Under the pieces are notes generated by a model that worked only from the letters and a program-made list of their open reading frames with translations, ran no database searches and had not been told where the DNA came from. A stretch of 21,719 nucleotides of DNA from Streptomyces sp. NRRL F-6492 (lineage in GTDB: Bacteria > Actinomycetota > Actinomycetes > Streptomycetales > Streptomycetaceae): positions 1-21,719 of the forward strand of contig NZ_LGEG01000006.1 in NCBI RefSeq assembly GCF_001280125.1, written 5' to 3'. This document shows positions 7,247-14,036 of this stretch, in pieces; positions within the stretch are counted from its first letter, which is position 1; each line of letters starts with the position of its first letter. Position numbers and translations under genes: made by a program.

Positions 7247-8119
7247 TCACGCGGTGGCGCGCGGCTGCTCGAACATGCCCTCGCGCAGGCGGTTGAGGCT
7301 GCGGGCCAGGAGCCGCGAGACGTGCATCTGCGAGACGCCGAGCCGCTCGCCGATCTGCGCCTGGGTCAGCTCCTCGACGAAGCGGAGGTGGAGCAGCAGC
7401 CGGTCGCGCTCGCCGAGGGCCCCCACGAGCGGGGCGAGGGTGTGGAAGTCCTCGAAGAGCGCGAGCGCCGGGTCCTCCTCGCCGATGAAGTCGGCCAGGG
7501 CCGCCTCGTCCTCCTCGTCGCCGCCGTTGATCGCGGCGTCCAGCGAGGTCGAGTTGTAGCCGTTCGAGGCGATCTGGGCCTCGACCACCTCCTCCTCGGG
7601 AAGACCCATCAGCATCGCCAGCTCCGCGACCCGGGGAGCCCGGCCGAGCCGCGAACTCAGCTCGTCGGTCGCCTTCGCCAGCTCCACGCGCGCCTCCTGG
7701 AGGCGGCGGGGGACGTGCACCGCCCAGGTGGTGTCCCGGAAGAAGCGCTTGATCTCGCCCACGATGTACGGCACCGCGAAGGTGGCGAACTCCACCTCGC
7801 GCGAGAGGTCGAAGCGGTCGATCGCCTTGATCAGGCCGATCATGCCGACCTGGACGATGTCCTCCATCTCGTCGGCCCGCGCGCGGAACCGCCCCGCGGC
7901 GTACCGCACGAGCGACATGTTCATCTCGATCAGGGTGTTCCGGACGTACTGGTACGCCTCGGTGCCCTCCTCCCGCTCCGCCAGCTCGCGGAGGAACACC
8001 TTCGTCAGGGTACGGGCGTCCTGGGGCGCGACCTCGTGGGGAGCATCGAGGACCGGTAGGTCCTCACACGTACCGCTGGTCACGTACGTCGCCATCGCCT
8101 CGGCAGTCTCGGTCCGCAC
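7247..8119 (-). CDS. SigB/SigF/SigG-family RNA polymerase sigma factor
   Basis: A 290-residue group 3 sigma factor with regions 2, 3 and 4. Region 2.2 is MEDIVQVGMIGLIKAIDRFD (about 85-104). Region 2.4, which reads the -10 box, is FATFAVPYIVGEIKRFFRDT (111-130). The region 3 helices start with VHVPRRLQEAR (135-145). Region 4.2 is a helix-turn-helix with LTQAQIGERLGVSQMHVSRL (251-270). An acidic insert (NGGDEEDEAALADFIGEED) separates regions 3 and 4. These factors direct stress or development genes and are normally held by an RsbW-like anti-sigma kinase; one lies divergently upstream. The GTG start has AGGAGG 7 bases before it. It ends convergently with ectD. A SigB-type promoter site 48 bases upstream suggests self-activation. 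The exact paralogue cannot be assigned by eye. Confidence 0.93.
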   Translation of the reverse strand: MRTETAEAMATYVTSGTCEDLPVLDAPHEVAPQDARTLTKVFLRELAEREEGTEAYQYVRNTLIEMNMSLVRYAAGRFRARADEMEDIVQVGMIGLIKAIDRFDLSREVEFATFAVPYIVGEIKRFFRDTTWAVHVPRRLQEARVELAKATDELSSRLGRAPRVAELAMLMGLPEEEVVEAQIASNGYNSTSLDAAINGGDEEDEAALADFIGEEDPALALFEDFHTLAPLVGALGERDRLLLHLRFVEELTQAQIGERLGVSQMHVSRLLARSLNRLREGMFEQPRATA

Positions 8120-8166
8120 GCGACAACCTCCTCTTTCTCACGGTCCGTTCGGCAGTTCCGGTGCTC

Positions 8167-8191
8167 GTACCCCCACCTCCCGAACCCATTC
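8167..8191 (-). promoter_or_regulatory. SigB-type promoter candidate upstream of the sigma factor gene
   Basis: On the minus strand GAAT (8191-8188), 15 bases, then GGGTAC (8172-8167) fits GNNT-N14-16-GGGTAC/T, the consensus known for Streptomyces SigB targets. The -10 is 47 bases from the GTG start at 8119. A GTTT slightly further upstream has a spacer of 23 and is too far away. Confidence 0.42.
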
Positions 8192-8298
8192 CCCGAAACG
8201 GGACATCCGCTGCGGCCGGAGTGGCGTGCATCACTTCCGTACGAACGGGCAGGCGAATTGCGTCACCTGTTGATGAATCAGGAAGAAAGGGACCCGTG

Positions 8299-8730
8299 AT
8301 GAACACTCGGAGCGACACCCGGTCCCGTACGCCGGCGGCCCCGACGGCCCGCCCCGGCGCCGGAGCGTACGGGCCGTCGCCGGTCGGTACGCCCGCTCAG
8401 GCGCGGCAGCTGGTCTGCCACACGCTCGCGGCCCTCGGCCCGCTGCCGCCGGGCCAGGTCGACGACCTGCTGCTCGTCACGTCGGAGCTGGTCACGAACG
8501 CGCACCGGCACGGGGGCGGGGTCACCGACTTCGGCATCGCCGTCGGCCCCGACCGCGTGACCGTGTCCGTGGCGGACGCCAGCGGGGAGGCGCCGCGCCA
8601 CGCCCCCCGCGGCGAGCTGCGCCCCGGGGGCTTCGGCTGGCCGATCGTGCTGCGGCTGTGCCGTGAGGTCACCGTGGACACCCGGCCGGACGGCAAGACC
8701 ATCCACGCGGCGGTGACGGTGGACCGGTGA
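8299..8730 (+). CDS. RsbW-like ATP-binding protein (possible anti-sigma kinase)
   Basis: A 143-residue single-domain GHKL ATPase of the SpoIIAB/RsbW type. The N box is ELVTNAHRHG (about 63-72), the G1 box VADASGEAP (91-99) and the G2 box GGFGWPIV (110-117), where most relatives have GG-x-GL. In this family the protein binds a sigma factor and phosphorylates an STAS antagonist, but Streptomyces has dozens of such proteins and many have no proven partner. The first ~30 residues are low-complexity Thr/Pro/Gly. The ATG follows AAGGG at a good distance; the GTG just before it is an alternative start. It is divergent from the sigma factor gene across 179 bases, which makes that factor the obvious candidate partner. 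No antagonist gene is adjacent. Confidence 0.85.
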   Translation: MNTRSDTRSRTPAAPTARPGAGAYGPSPVGTPAQARQLVCHTLAALGPLPPGQVDDLLLVTSELVTNAHRHGGGVTDFGIAVGPDRVTVSVADASGEAPRHAPRGELRPGGFGWPIVLRLCREVTVDTRPDGKTIHAAVTVDR

Positions 8731-8766
8731 ACGGCGGCCGCGCCCCCGGGCGCGACGGAGGACATG

Positions 8767-8809
8767 ACGAGAGGGGTGACCACGCCCGAAGCGTGGTCAC
8801 CCCTCTCGT
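8767..8809. terminator. Bidirectional hairpin terminator
   Basis: Perfect 19-bp inverted repeat (8767-8785 with 8791-8809) around a 5-base loop, between the convergent RsbW-like gene (ends 8730) and DUF6458 gene (ends 8874). Confidence 0.82.
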
Positions 8810-8873
8810 GTCGTTTCCCGCGCCGCGCCTCCGGGGACGGGGACGGGAACGGTGACGGTATCGGACCGTCCGT

Positions 8874-9104
8874 TCAGAGCAGGTCCCGCCGATCGTCCTC
8901 GGTGACCGTGGTGGGGGCGGCGACCGGGGGGACGATCATCCGGCGCCGCCGCAGCACGCTGACGTACGCCGCCGTTCCGATGATGCCCACGGCCATGAGG
9001 ATCAGGCCGACCAGATCGAGGTTGACCCCCTCCATCTGCCAGTCCGACGCGAAAGTGAGAATGGCCCCCACCGCGATCAGAATGATGAAAGCTCCCAGAC
9101 CCAT
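8874..9104 (-). CDS. DUF6458-like small membrane protein
   Basis: A 76-residue protein with two hydrophobic segments: GAFIILIAVGAILTFAS (about 4-20) and LVGLILMAVGIIGTAAYVSVL (31-51). A basic turn RRRR follows, then a soluble acidic tail ending TEDDRRDLL. The pattern of an N-terminal MGLG and a short loop with a conserved DW between the two helices matches the actinobacterial DUF6458 proteins, whose function is unknown. GGGAGGAA immediately precedes the ATG at 9104. A site fitting the SigB-type promoter consensus lies 32 bases upstream, so it may be a stress-induced membrane protein. It is downstream of the SulP gene on the same strand, 94 bases away. Confidence 0.8.
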   Translation of the reverse strand: MGLGAFIILIAVGAILTFASDWQMEGVNLDLVGLILMAVGIIGTAAYVSVLRRRRMIVPPVAAPTTVTEDDRRDLL

Positions 9105-9136
9105 GATTCCTCCCTAGTGGGTTGGACGGTCATCGG

Positions 9137-9161
9137 GTACCCCGGACCGGCGTCCTCATCC
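9137..9161 (-). promoter_or_regulatory. SigB-type promoter candidate upstream of the DUF6458 gene
   Basis: On the minus strand GGAT (9161-9158), 15 bases, then GGGTAC (9142-9137) matches GNNT-N14-16-GGGTAC/T. The distance to the ATG at 9104 is 32 bases, leaving room for the strong ribosome site. It shares consensus and spacer length with the site upstream of the nearby sigma gene. Confidence 0.45.
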
Positions 9162-9198
9162 CCGATCTCCCCCCACGGGTCCGTTCGGTGACCGGGAG

Positions 9199-10728
9199 TC
9201 AGGAACCCGTCCGCACGGGTTCGTCCTCCTTCGGCCGGTCGGGGGCGTGCTCCGGCGGGCCGTGCAGCCGTACGGAGTCGGGGCCGGCGGCGCAGTGGCG
9301 TTCGGCCCAGGTCTCCAGGGCGGCACGGCAGGCGTGGTCGAGGCGCTGGAGTCCGGAGAGGTCCAGTTCGACCGGGCGGTCCCTCGGCAGGGATTCGAGC
9401 GTGTCGAGTATCTTCGGCAGCCGCAGGAAGGTGACGTTCCCCGACAGGCTGACGCGCACCGGTCCGTGGCCGTCGTCGGTCCGCTCGACGCGGAGGTGGG
9501 TGGCGTCCCAGGCCGCCTTGGCGACGGAGAGGGCGAGTCCGATCAGGACCCCTTCGAACATGTTGACGGTGACGATCGCCAGGGCCGTCACGACGAGGAC
9601 GAGCGCCTCGCCCCGGTGGCCGCGCCACAGTGCGGCCAGCCCCTTGAAGGGGATCAGCTTCCAGCCGGCGTGGACGAGGATCCCGGCGAGCGCGGCGAGC
9701 GGCACGTACTCCAGGGTGGCGGGCAGCAGGGCGGCGAAGAGCAGCAGCCACACGCCGTGGAGCACCCGGGAGGCCTTGGTCCTGGCTCCCGCCTGGACGT
9801 TGGCCGAGCTCCGCACGATCACGGCGGTCATGGGCAGCGCGCCGAGCGCGCCGCAGAGCGTGTTGCCGACGCCCTGGGCGAGCAGCTCCCGGTCGTAGTC
9901 GGTGCGCGGTCCGTCGTGCAGCCGGTCCACGGCCGCCGCGCTGAACAGGGACTCCGCCGAGGCGATCAGCGCGAAGGCGAGGACGGTGCCGAGCAGGGCG
10001 ACGTCGGCCAGGGCGGTGAAGGCGTCCGCGCCGGGCACGCGCACGGCGTCCAGGACGCCGCTCACCCGCACGGTGTCGACCGGCAGGTCGAAGAGGGCGG
10101 TGGCGAGGGCCGCGAGGAGGACCGCGACGAGCGCGCCGGGCACGGCCCGCGCCTTCGGGGGCAGGTGCCGCCAGCCCAGGATCACGAGGATCGTGCCGGC
10201 GGCGACGGCGAGCGGGACCAGGTTGGCGGGGGCGGTCAGCGCGCGCACCAGGGCGGCCGGCAGTCCGGCGAGCCGGGCGAGGCCGGAGTCGGGGGCGTCG
10301 AGCCCGGCCGCCGCGTAGAGCTGGCCGGCCACGATGACGAGGCCGATGCCGGCCAGCATGCCCTCGACGACCGAGAGGGAGATGGCCCGGAACCAGCGGC
10401 CCCATCTCAGCAGGCCCATGAGGATCTGGAGCAGCCCGGCGAGGAGCACGATGACCCCGAGCGCGGCGAGGCCGAAGGCGCGGACCGCCTCGAACACGAG
10501 GACGGTGAGGCCTGCGGCGGGTCCGGAGACCTGGAGGCTGCTGCCGCGCATCAGGCCGGTGACGATGCCGCCGACGATGCCGGTGATCAGGCCGAGTTCG
10601 GCGGGCACGCCGGAGGCGACGGCCACGCCGATGCAGAGCGGCAGCGCGACGAGGAAGACGACGAGCGAGGCCGCGAGGTCCTGTCGGAGATGGGGAAACT
10701 GCCGGAGGCGGAGCGAGGAGGGTGGCAT
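9199..10728 (-). CDS. SulP family inorganic anion transporter
   Basis: A 509-residue polytopic membrane protein of the SulP/SLC26 family, which carries sulfate, bicarbonate or related anions. Many hydrophobic helices fill about residues 15-400. Family landmarks are VALPLCIGVAVASGVPAELGL (split at about 28-48), GSSLQVSGPAAGLTV with the conserved substrate-pocket SGP (about 63-76), and the late motif RTDYDRELLAQGVGN followed by GALPMTAVIVRSSANVQAGA. The last ~95 residues form a reduced STAS domain (NVTFLRLPKI to DLSGLQRLDHACRAAL). The ATG at 10728 is preceded by GGGGAGA. In streptomycetes such genes are often next to a carbonic anhydrase, which is not seen here, so bicarbonate or sulfate as substrate stays open. 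Confidence 0.9.
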   Translation of the reverse strand: MPPSSLRLRQFPHLRQDLAASLVVFLVALPLCIGVAVASGVPAELGLITGIVGGIVTGLMRGSSLQVSGPAAGLTVLVFEAVRAFGLAALGVIVLLAGLLQILMGLLRWGRWFRAISLSVVEGMLAGIGLVIVAGQLYAAAGLDAPDSGLARLAGLPAALVRALTAPANLVPLAVAAGTILVILGWRHLPPKARAVPGALVAVLLAALATALFDLPVDTVRVSGVLDAVRVPGADAFTALADVALLGTVLAFALIASAESLFSAAAVDRLHDGPRTDYDRELLAQGVGNTLCGALGALPMTAVIVRSSANVQAGARTKASRVLHGVWLLLFAALLPATLEYVPLAALAGILVHAGWKLIPFKGLAALWRGHRGEALVLVVTALAIVTVNMFEGVLIGLALSVAKAAWDATHLRVERTDDGHGPVRVSLSGNVTFLRLPKILDTLESLPRDRPVELDLSGLQRLDHACRAALETWAERHCAAGPDSVRLHGPPEHAPDRPKEDEPVRTGS

Positions 10729-11106
10729 GCGGATCTCCCCTCATGGGATCCGAGGAGCGGGGGGCGGGCCGGCGGTCGCACGGACGGACGGGGCGGGACG
10801 GAACGGCCCGTGGCAGGGCACGGCACGGCCCTCCCCGGTGTCCCACCGGCATCACGCTTCACCAAGACATGGTCAAGCGAAGACCAACGAAGGGTAATAC
10901 GCACTGGTGGGCCGGATCGTGAACAACCCGGTCCCCCACGGGTGTTTCCGACTGGAACCGGACGGAAGTTGACGCGATCACCCCTGCGGAGGGCGCGCGG
11001 GGGCGCGGAACGCCGGGGCGCATCGGGTCACAGGCGCCCGCACACGCGCGCGGCGGGAGGGCGTACGGTCGCCCGGCCGGGGCTCACGCGGGTGCCGGGC
11101 CCGGTC
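10729..11106. other. Intergenic region without a recognised gene
   Basis: This 378-base stretch upstream of the SulP gene carries no convincing gene. On the minus strand TTGACC (near 10875) lies about 145 bases before the SulP start, but no good -10 follows it. A TAATAC at 10896-10901 on the plus strand resembles a -10 without a gene behind it. The segment 10855-10935 is less GC-rich than its flanks and is the most likely place for the SulP promoter. A 7-bp stem at 11071-11100 lies just after the small membrane protein gene. Confidence 0.4.
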
Positions 11107-11333
11107 TCACCACCGGTAGGCGGGGTACTTCGGTGCCGCGCGCCGGACGCGGGAGGCGGCGAACGCGGTGAGGACGAGCAGGACCGTGGAGCCGAGGAGG
11201 AGGGCGTCGAGGGCGACGAGCCCGAGGAGGGCGGCCGTGGCGGCGCCGACGCCGGGGCCGGAAGCGGCGGGGCGGGGGCGGCGCCGGGGCCGGAAGCCGT
11301 GTCGGGAGCGGCGGGGGCGGTGTCGGTGCTCAT
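11107..11333 (-). pseudogene. Small membrane protein gene broken by a 32-bp duplication
   Basis: The minus-strand ATG at 11333 opens a Thr/Ala/Pro-rich start (MSTDTAPAAPDTASGPG). That frame then runs into low-complexity Pro/Ser sequence past any sensible end. In the neighbouring frame, which has no start codon, the 3' part reads as a good membrane segment: GVGAATAALLGLVALDALLL, then VLLVLTAFAASRVRR, ending KYPAYRW and a stop at 11107. A 16-base direct repeat (11250-11265 and 11282-11297) is offset by exactly 32 bases, and removing one copy with its spacer joins the two frames into a clean ~64-residue protein. The original product would be a small Pro/Ala-headed protein with one or two membrane helices, of unknown function. 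The break may be real or an assembly or sequencing fault. Confidence 0.6.
11250..11297. repeat. 16-bp direct repeat with 32-bp period
   Basis: CGCCGGGGCCGGAAGC occurs at 11250-11265 and again at 11282-11297. The 32-base offset is not a multiple of three and explains the frame change in the small membrane protein gene that contains it. Confidence 0.85.
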
Positions 11334-11518
11334 CCGATGCGGCGCTTCCGGGGCAGGCGGCCGTGGGCCGGGCGAAGCGGGAACGGATGGCCGTACGGGC
11401 CCCCGTGGTCGGCAGTCGGCCCGGTCCCGCGCCCGGTCCCGGTGCGGCGGCGCGACCTCCCACCACTCCAACCAGCGCTTTCGTGGCGCCGCGGGCGGGG
11501 GTCGGGGAGGATCCCGGC

Positions 11519-12352
11519 ATGAACGAGACCCCACCCGCCGACGCGGACGGCACGACCGGCACCTCCTCCTTCCACCTCCTCCCCGGCGCCCCGGACTCCC
11601 CCGTCCTCCTCCACGTGCCGCACTCCTCCCGCGCGGTGCCCGCGGACGTGCGGGCCGGGATCCTGCTCGGCGACGACGAACTGGCCCGGGAGCTGGACCA
11701 CATCACCGACGCGCACACGGCCGAGATCGCCGCCTCGGCCGCGGCGGCGGCCGGCACGGCCCCCTGGCGGTTCGTCAACCGGCTCTCCCGCCTGGTCGTC
11801 GACCCCGAGCGCTTCCCGGACGAGCGGGAGGAGATGGCGGCCGTCGGGATGGGCGCGGTGTACACGCGCACCACGCACCGGGCCGGGCTGCGGCCGGACG
11901 GGTTCGACCCGGCGCCGCTGCTCGACCGGTACTTCACGCCGTACGCGCGGGGCGTGGCGGAGGCCGTGGCCGAGCGGCTGGCGGCGACGGGCCGGGCGGT
12001 GGTGATCGACGTCCACTCGTACCCGAGCGAACCGCTGCCGTACGAACTGCACGGCGACGGCCCCCGGCCGCCGGTCTGCCTCGGCACGGACGCCTTCCAC
12101 ACGCCTCCGGCGCTGCTCGACGCGGCGCGGGAGGCGTTCGGCGGGTTCGGCGGGGTGGGGACGGACAGCCCCTTCGCCGGGACGTACGTGCCGCTGCCGT
12201 ACTACGGCCGGGAGCCGCGGGTCCGGGCGCTGATGGTCGAGATGCGCCGGGACCTCTACATGCGCGAACCGGGCGGGGCGGCGGGGCCGGGGGCGGCGGC
12301 CCTGGGAGCGGCCCTGGCGCACCTGGTGGACGCCGTGTCCCGTACGGCCTGA
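11519..12352 (+). CDS. N-formylglutamate amidohydrolase-family enzyme
   Basis: A 277-residue protein of the N-formylglutamate deformylase (HutG-like, FGase) family of zinc-dependent amidohydrolases. Conserved features are LLHVPHSSRAVP (about 30-41), DHITDAHTAEI (60-70), RFVNRLSRLVVDPERF (84-99) and VIDVHSYPSEPLPYE (162-176), which supply likely metal-binding His/Asp residues. C-terminal VEMRRDLYM is also typical. In the histidine-use pathway the enzyme releases formate from N-formylglutamate, but no other hut gene is nearby. The true substrate may be another N-formyl amino acid. GGGAGG lies 8 bases before the ATG. A longer upstream reading (from 11168) crosses the neighbouring gene and the ribosome site and is rejected. 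The first 17 residues are non-conserved. Confidence 0.88.
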   Translation: MNETPPADADGTTGTSSFHLLPGAPDSPVLLHVPHSSRAVPADVRAGILLGDDELARELDHITDAHTAEIAASAAAAAGTAPWRFVNRLSRLVVDPERFPDEREEMAAVGMGAVYTRTTHRAGLRPDGFDPAPLLDRYFTPYARGVAEAVAERLAATGRAVVIDVHSYPSEPLPYELHGDGPRPPVCLGTDAFHTPPALLDAAREAFGGFGGVGTDSPFAGTYVPLPYYGREPRVRALMVEMRRDLYMREPGGAAGPGAAALGAALAHLVDAVSRTA

Positions 12353-12377
12353 GGGGTGTCCTCCACCGGCCCGGGCA

Positions 12378-12403
12378 GTGACATTTCCGTACCGGCGTAA
12401 AAT
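12378..12403 (+). promoter_or_regulatory. Leaderless promoter candidate of the DUF6296 gene
   Basis: TAAAAT (12398-12403) fits a vegetative -10 and ends 7 bases before the ATG at 12411, which has no proper Shine-Dalgarno sequence. The -35 is unclear: GTGACA at 12378-12383 would leave a short 14-base spacer. Confidence 0.35.
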
Positions 12404-12410
12404 AGGGCAA

Positions 12411-12689
12411 ATGAGCATATCCAGATACGAGCTGGTGTTCACCGACGTCACGGGCGCCACCCAGGACGTCGTGGTGGTGGAACGCACCCTCTACAAGGGC
12501 TCCGGAGGGCATCCCATCTACACCGACCCGACCGGCATCATCCGCGCCGAGATCAGCGACCGGGGCGAGGTGCGCGTCATGCCCTCGGGAGGGCACCAGG
12601 AGCCCGCCCACGCCGTGCGCGCCCGGGCCGTGCCCGAGGGCGACGCGGAGGACCCCGCCGGTTCCGGCTCCTCCCCGCCCTCCGCCTGA
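12411..12689 (+). CDS. DUF6296-like small protein
   Basis: A 92-residue soluble protein. The conserved core is RYELVFTDVTGATQDVVVVER (split at about 5-25), then GGHPIYTDPTGIIRAEISDRGEVRVMPSGGHQ (about 34-65). The pattern corresponds to the Streptomyces DUF6296 proteins as far as I recall them. The function is unknown; a small beta-rich fold is plausible from the alternating pattern. The tail (from about 78) is Ala/Pro/Ser-rich. The ATG at 12411 is chosen because the ORF extension from 12378 overlaps the promoter and the start fits a leaderless message. It follows the amidohydrolase gene by 58 bases but seems to have its own promoter. Confidence 0.7.
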   Translation: MSISRYELVFTDVTGATQDVVVVERTLYKGSGGHPIYTDPTGIIRAEISDRGEVRVMPSGGHQEPAHAVRARAVPEGDAEDPAGSGSSPPSA

Positions 12690-12723
12690 CACCGCGCGCT
12701 CCGGGCCCCGGTCACCCCCCGTT

Positions 12724-12752
12724 TTGGTTTGTCGGACGATCGTCAATACGAT
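12724..12752 (+). promoter_or_regulatory. Leaderless promoter of the VWA gene
   Basis: TTGGTT (12724-12729) and TACGAT (12747-12752) are 17 bases apart. The -10 ends 6 bases before the ATG at 12759, so transcription should start at or next to the start codon. No Shine-Dalgarno sequence precedes that ATG. Confidence 0.5.
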
Positions 12753-12758
12753 CCGGCG

Positions 12759-14036
12759 ATGATCACGAGAAAACGGCTGGCGACCGGGGCCTGCGCGCTG
12801 CTCGCCGCTCTGGGCGCCGCGCTCCTGCCGACACACGCGGCCGCCGACGCGCCGGCGGCGAAGGAACCCCCCAAGGTCGAGCTGGTACTCGACGTCAGCG
12901 GCTCCATGCGGGCCAAGGACATCGACGGCAAGTCCCGCATGGCCGCCGCGAAGCAGGCCTTCAACGAGGTCCTCGACGCGGTGCCCGAGGAGGTGCGGCT
13001 GGGCATCCGGACCCTGGGCGCCGACTATCCGGGGCAGGACCGCAAGCAGGGCTGCAAGGACACCCGCCAGCTCTACCCGGTGGGTCCGCTCGACCGGACC
13101 GAGGCCAAGACCGCGGTGGCCACCCTGGCCCCCACGGGCTGGACCCCGATCGGTCCCGCGCTGCTCGGCGCGGCGAAGGACCTGGAGGGCGGCGACGCCA
13201 CCCGCCGGATCGTGCTCATCACGGACGGCGAGGACACCTGCGCCCCGCTCGACCCCTGCCAGGTGGCGCGGGAGATCGCGGCGAAGGGCATCCACCTCGT
13301 CATCGACACCCTGGGCCTGGTGCCGGACGCCAAGACCCGGCAGCAGCTCACCTGCATCGCGGAGGCGACCGGCGGCACCTACACCTCGGTCCACCGCACC
13401 GAGGAACTCTCCCGCCGCGTCCGGCAGTTGGTCGACCGCGCGGCCGACCCGGTGGTCACGCCCGTCGCCGCCCGGGGCGCCGCGCGGTGCGCCGACGCGC
13501 CGGAGCTGAAGCCCGGTCTGTACACGGACCGCGAGGCCTTCGGCGAGCACCGCTGGTACCGGGTGGACCTGCTGCCCGGCCAGGAACTGCGCGCCTCCGT
13601 CAGCGTGTCGGCCGACCGCGCCGTCAACGACGACTACGGGGTGCTGCTGCGCGCCGTCACCCGCCACGGCCGGGAGATCACGCGCGGCTCCGAGGCCGGT
13701 GACGGCCGCACGGACGTCATATCGACCGGGCTGCGCTACCCGAAGCCGGAGCTGGACGGCATCGACGCCGACGACCTCAAGCCGGCCGCCGAGACGGTCT
13801 GCCTCCAGGTCAGCAACTCCTTCTCCGCTCCCCCGTCGGTCAAGACGACGCCCGGCATGCCGATCGAGCTGACCGTGGACGTCGTCGACGGCCCCGCGAC
13901 CGCGTCCGACGTGGCCTCGTTCGGTCTCGGCCGGGGCTGGTGGCTGCTCGGCGGGCTGGTGCTCGCCGGCTTCCTGGCCGGTCTGATCTGGGGCTGGCTG
14001 TCCCGCTGGCGCGTCGCCGTCTGGAGGACCCACTGA
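12759..14036 (+). CDS. Exported, membrane-anchored von Willebrand factor A protein
   Basis: A 425-residue protein. Residues 1-29 form a signal peptide (MITRKRLATGACALLAAL, then THAAADA). A VWA domain follows (about 39-240) with a complete metal-ion site (MIDAS): DVSGS at 45-49, T129 in TGWTPIGPAL and D156 in LITDGEDTC. Cysteines at 99, 161 and 167 may form disulfides outside the cell. A second, beta-rich extracytoplasmic region fills about 250-385. A single membrane helix near the C-terminus (WWLLGGLVLAGFLAGLIWGW) is followed by a short basic tail, so most of the protein faces outside. VWA domains of this type bind partner proteins; the target is unknown. The stop overlaps the start of the next gene (TGATG), so the two products are probably made together. 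Confidence 0.88.
   Translation: MITRKRLATGACALLAALGAALLPTHAAADAPAAKEPPKVELVLDVSGSMRAKDIDGKSRMAAAKQAFNEVLDAVPEEVRLGIRTLGADYPGQDRKQGCKDTRQLYPVGPLDRTEAKTAVATLAPTGWTPIGPALLGAAKDLEGGDATRRIVLITDGEDTCAPLDPCQVAREIAAKGIHLVIDTLGLVPDAKTRQQLTCIAEATGGTYTSVHRTEELSRRVRQLVDRAADPVVTPVAARGAARCADAPELKPGLYTDREAFGEHRWYRVDLLPGQELRASVSVSADRAVNDDYGVLLRAVTRHGREITRGSEAGDGRTDVISTGLRYPKPELDGIDADDLKPAAETVCLQVSNSFSAPPSVKTTPGMPIELTVDVVDGPATASDVASFGLGRGWWLLGGLVLAGFLAGLIWGWLSRWRVAVWRTH

Noticed and set aside
10896..10901. TAATAC as a plus-strand -10 promoter box
   Set aside because: No -35 partner and no gene on that strand before 11519; left as a note in the intergenic entry.
9247..12381. Open frame of 1044 codons on the plus strand
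   Set aside because: It lies antisense to the SulP gene, crosses intergenic DNA and overlaps the amidohydrolase gene in another frame. Its product is low-complexity Gly/Arg/Glu sequence, as expected when GC-rich DNA lacks stop codons by chance.
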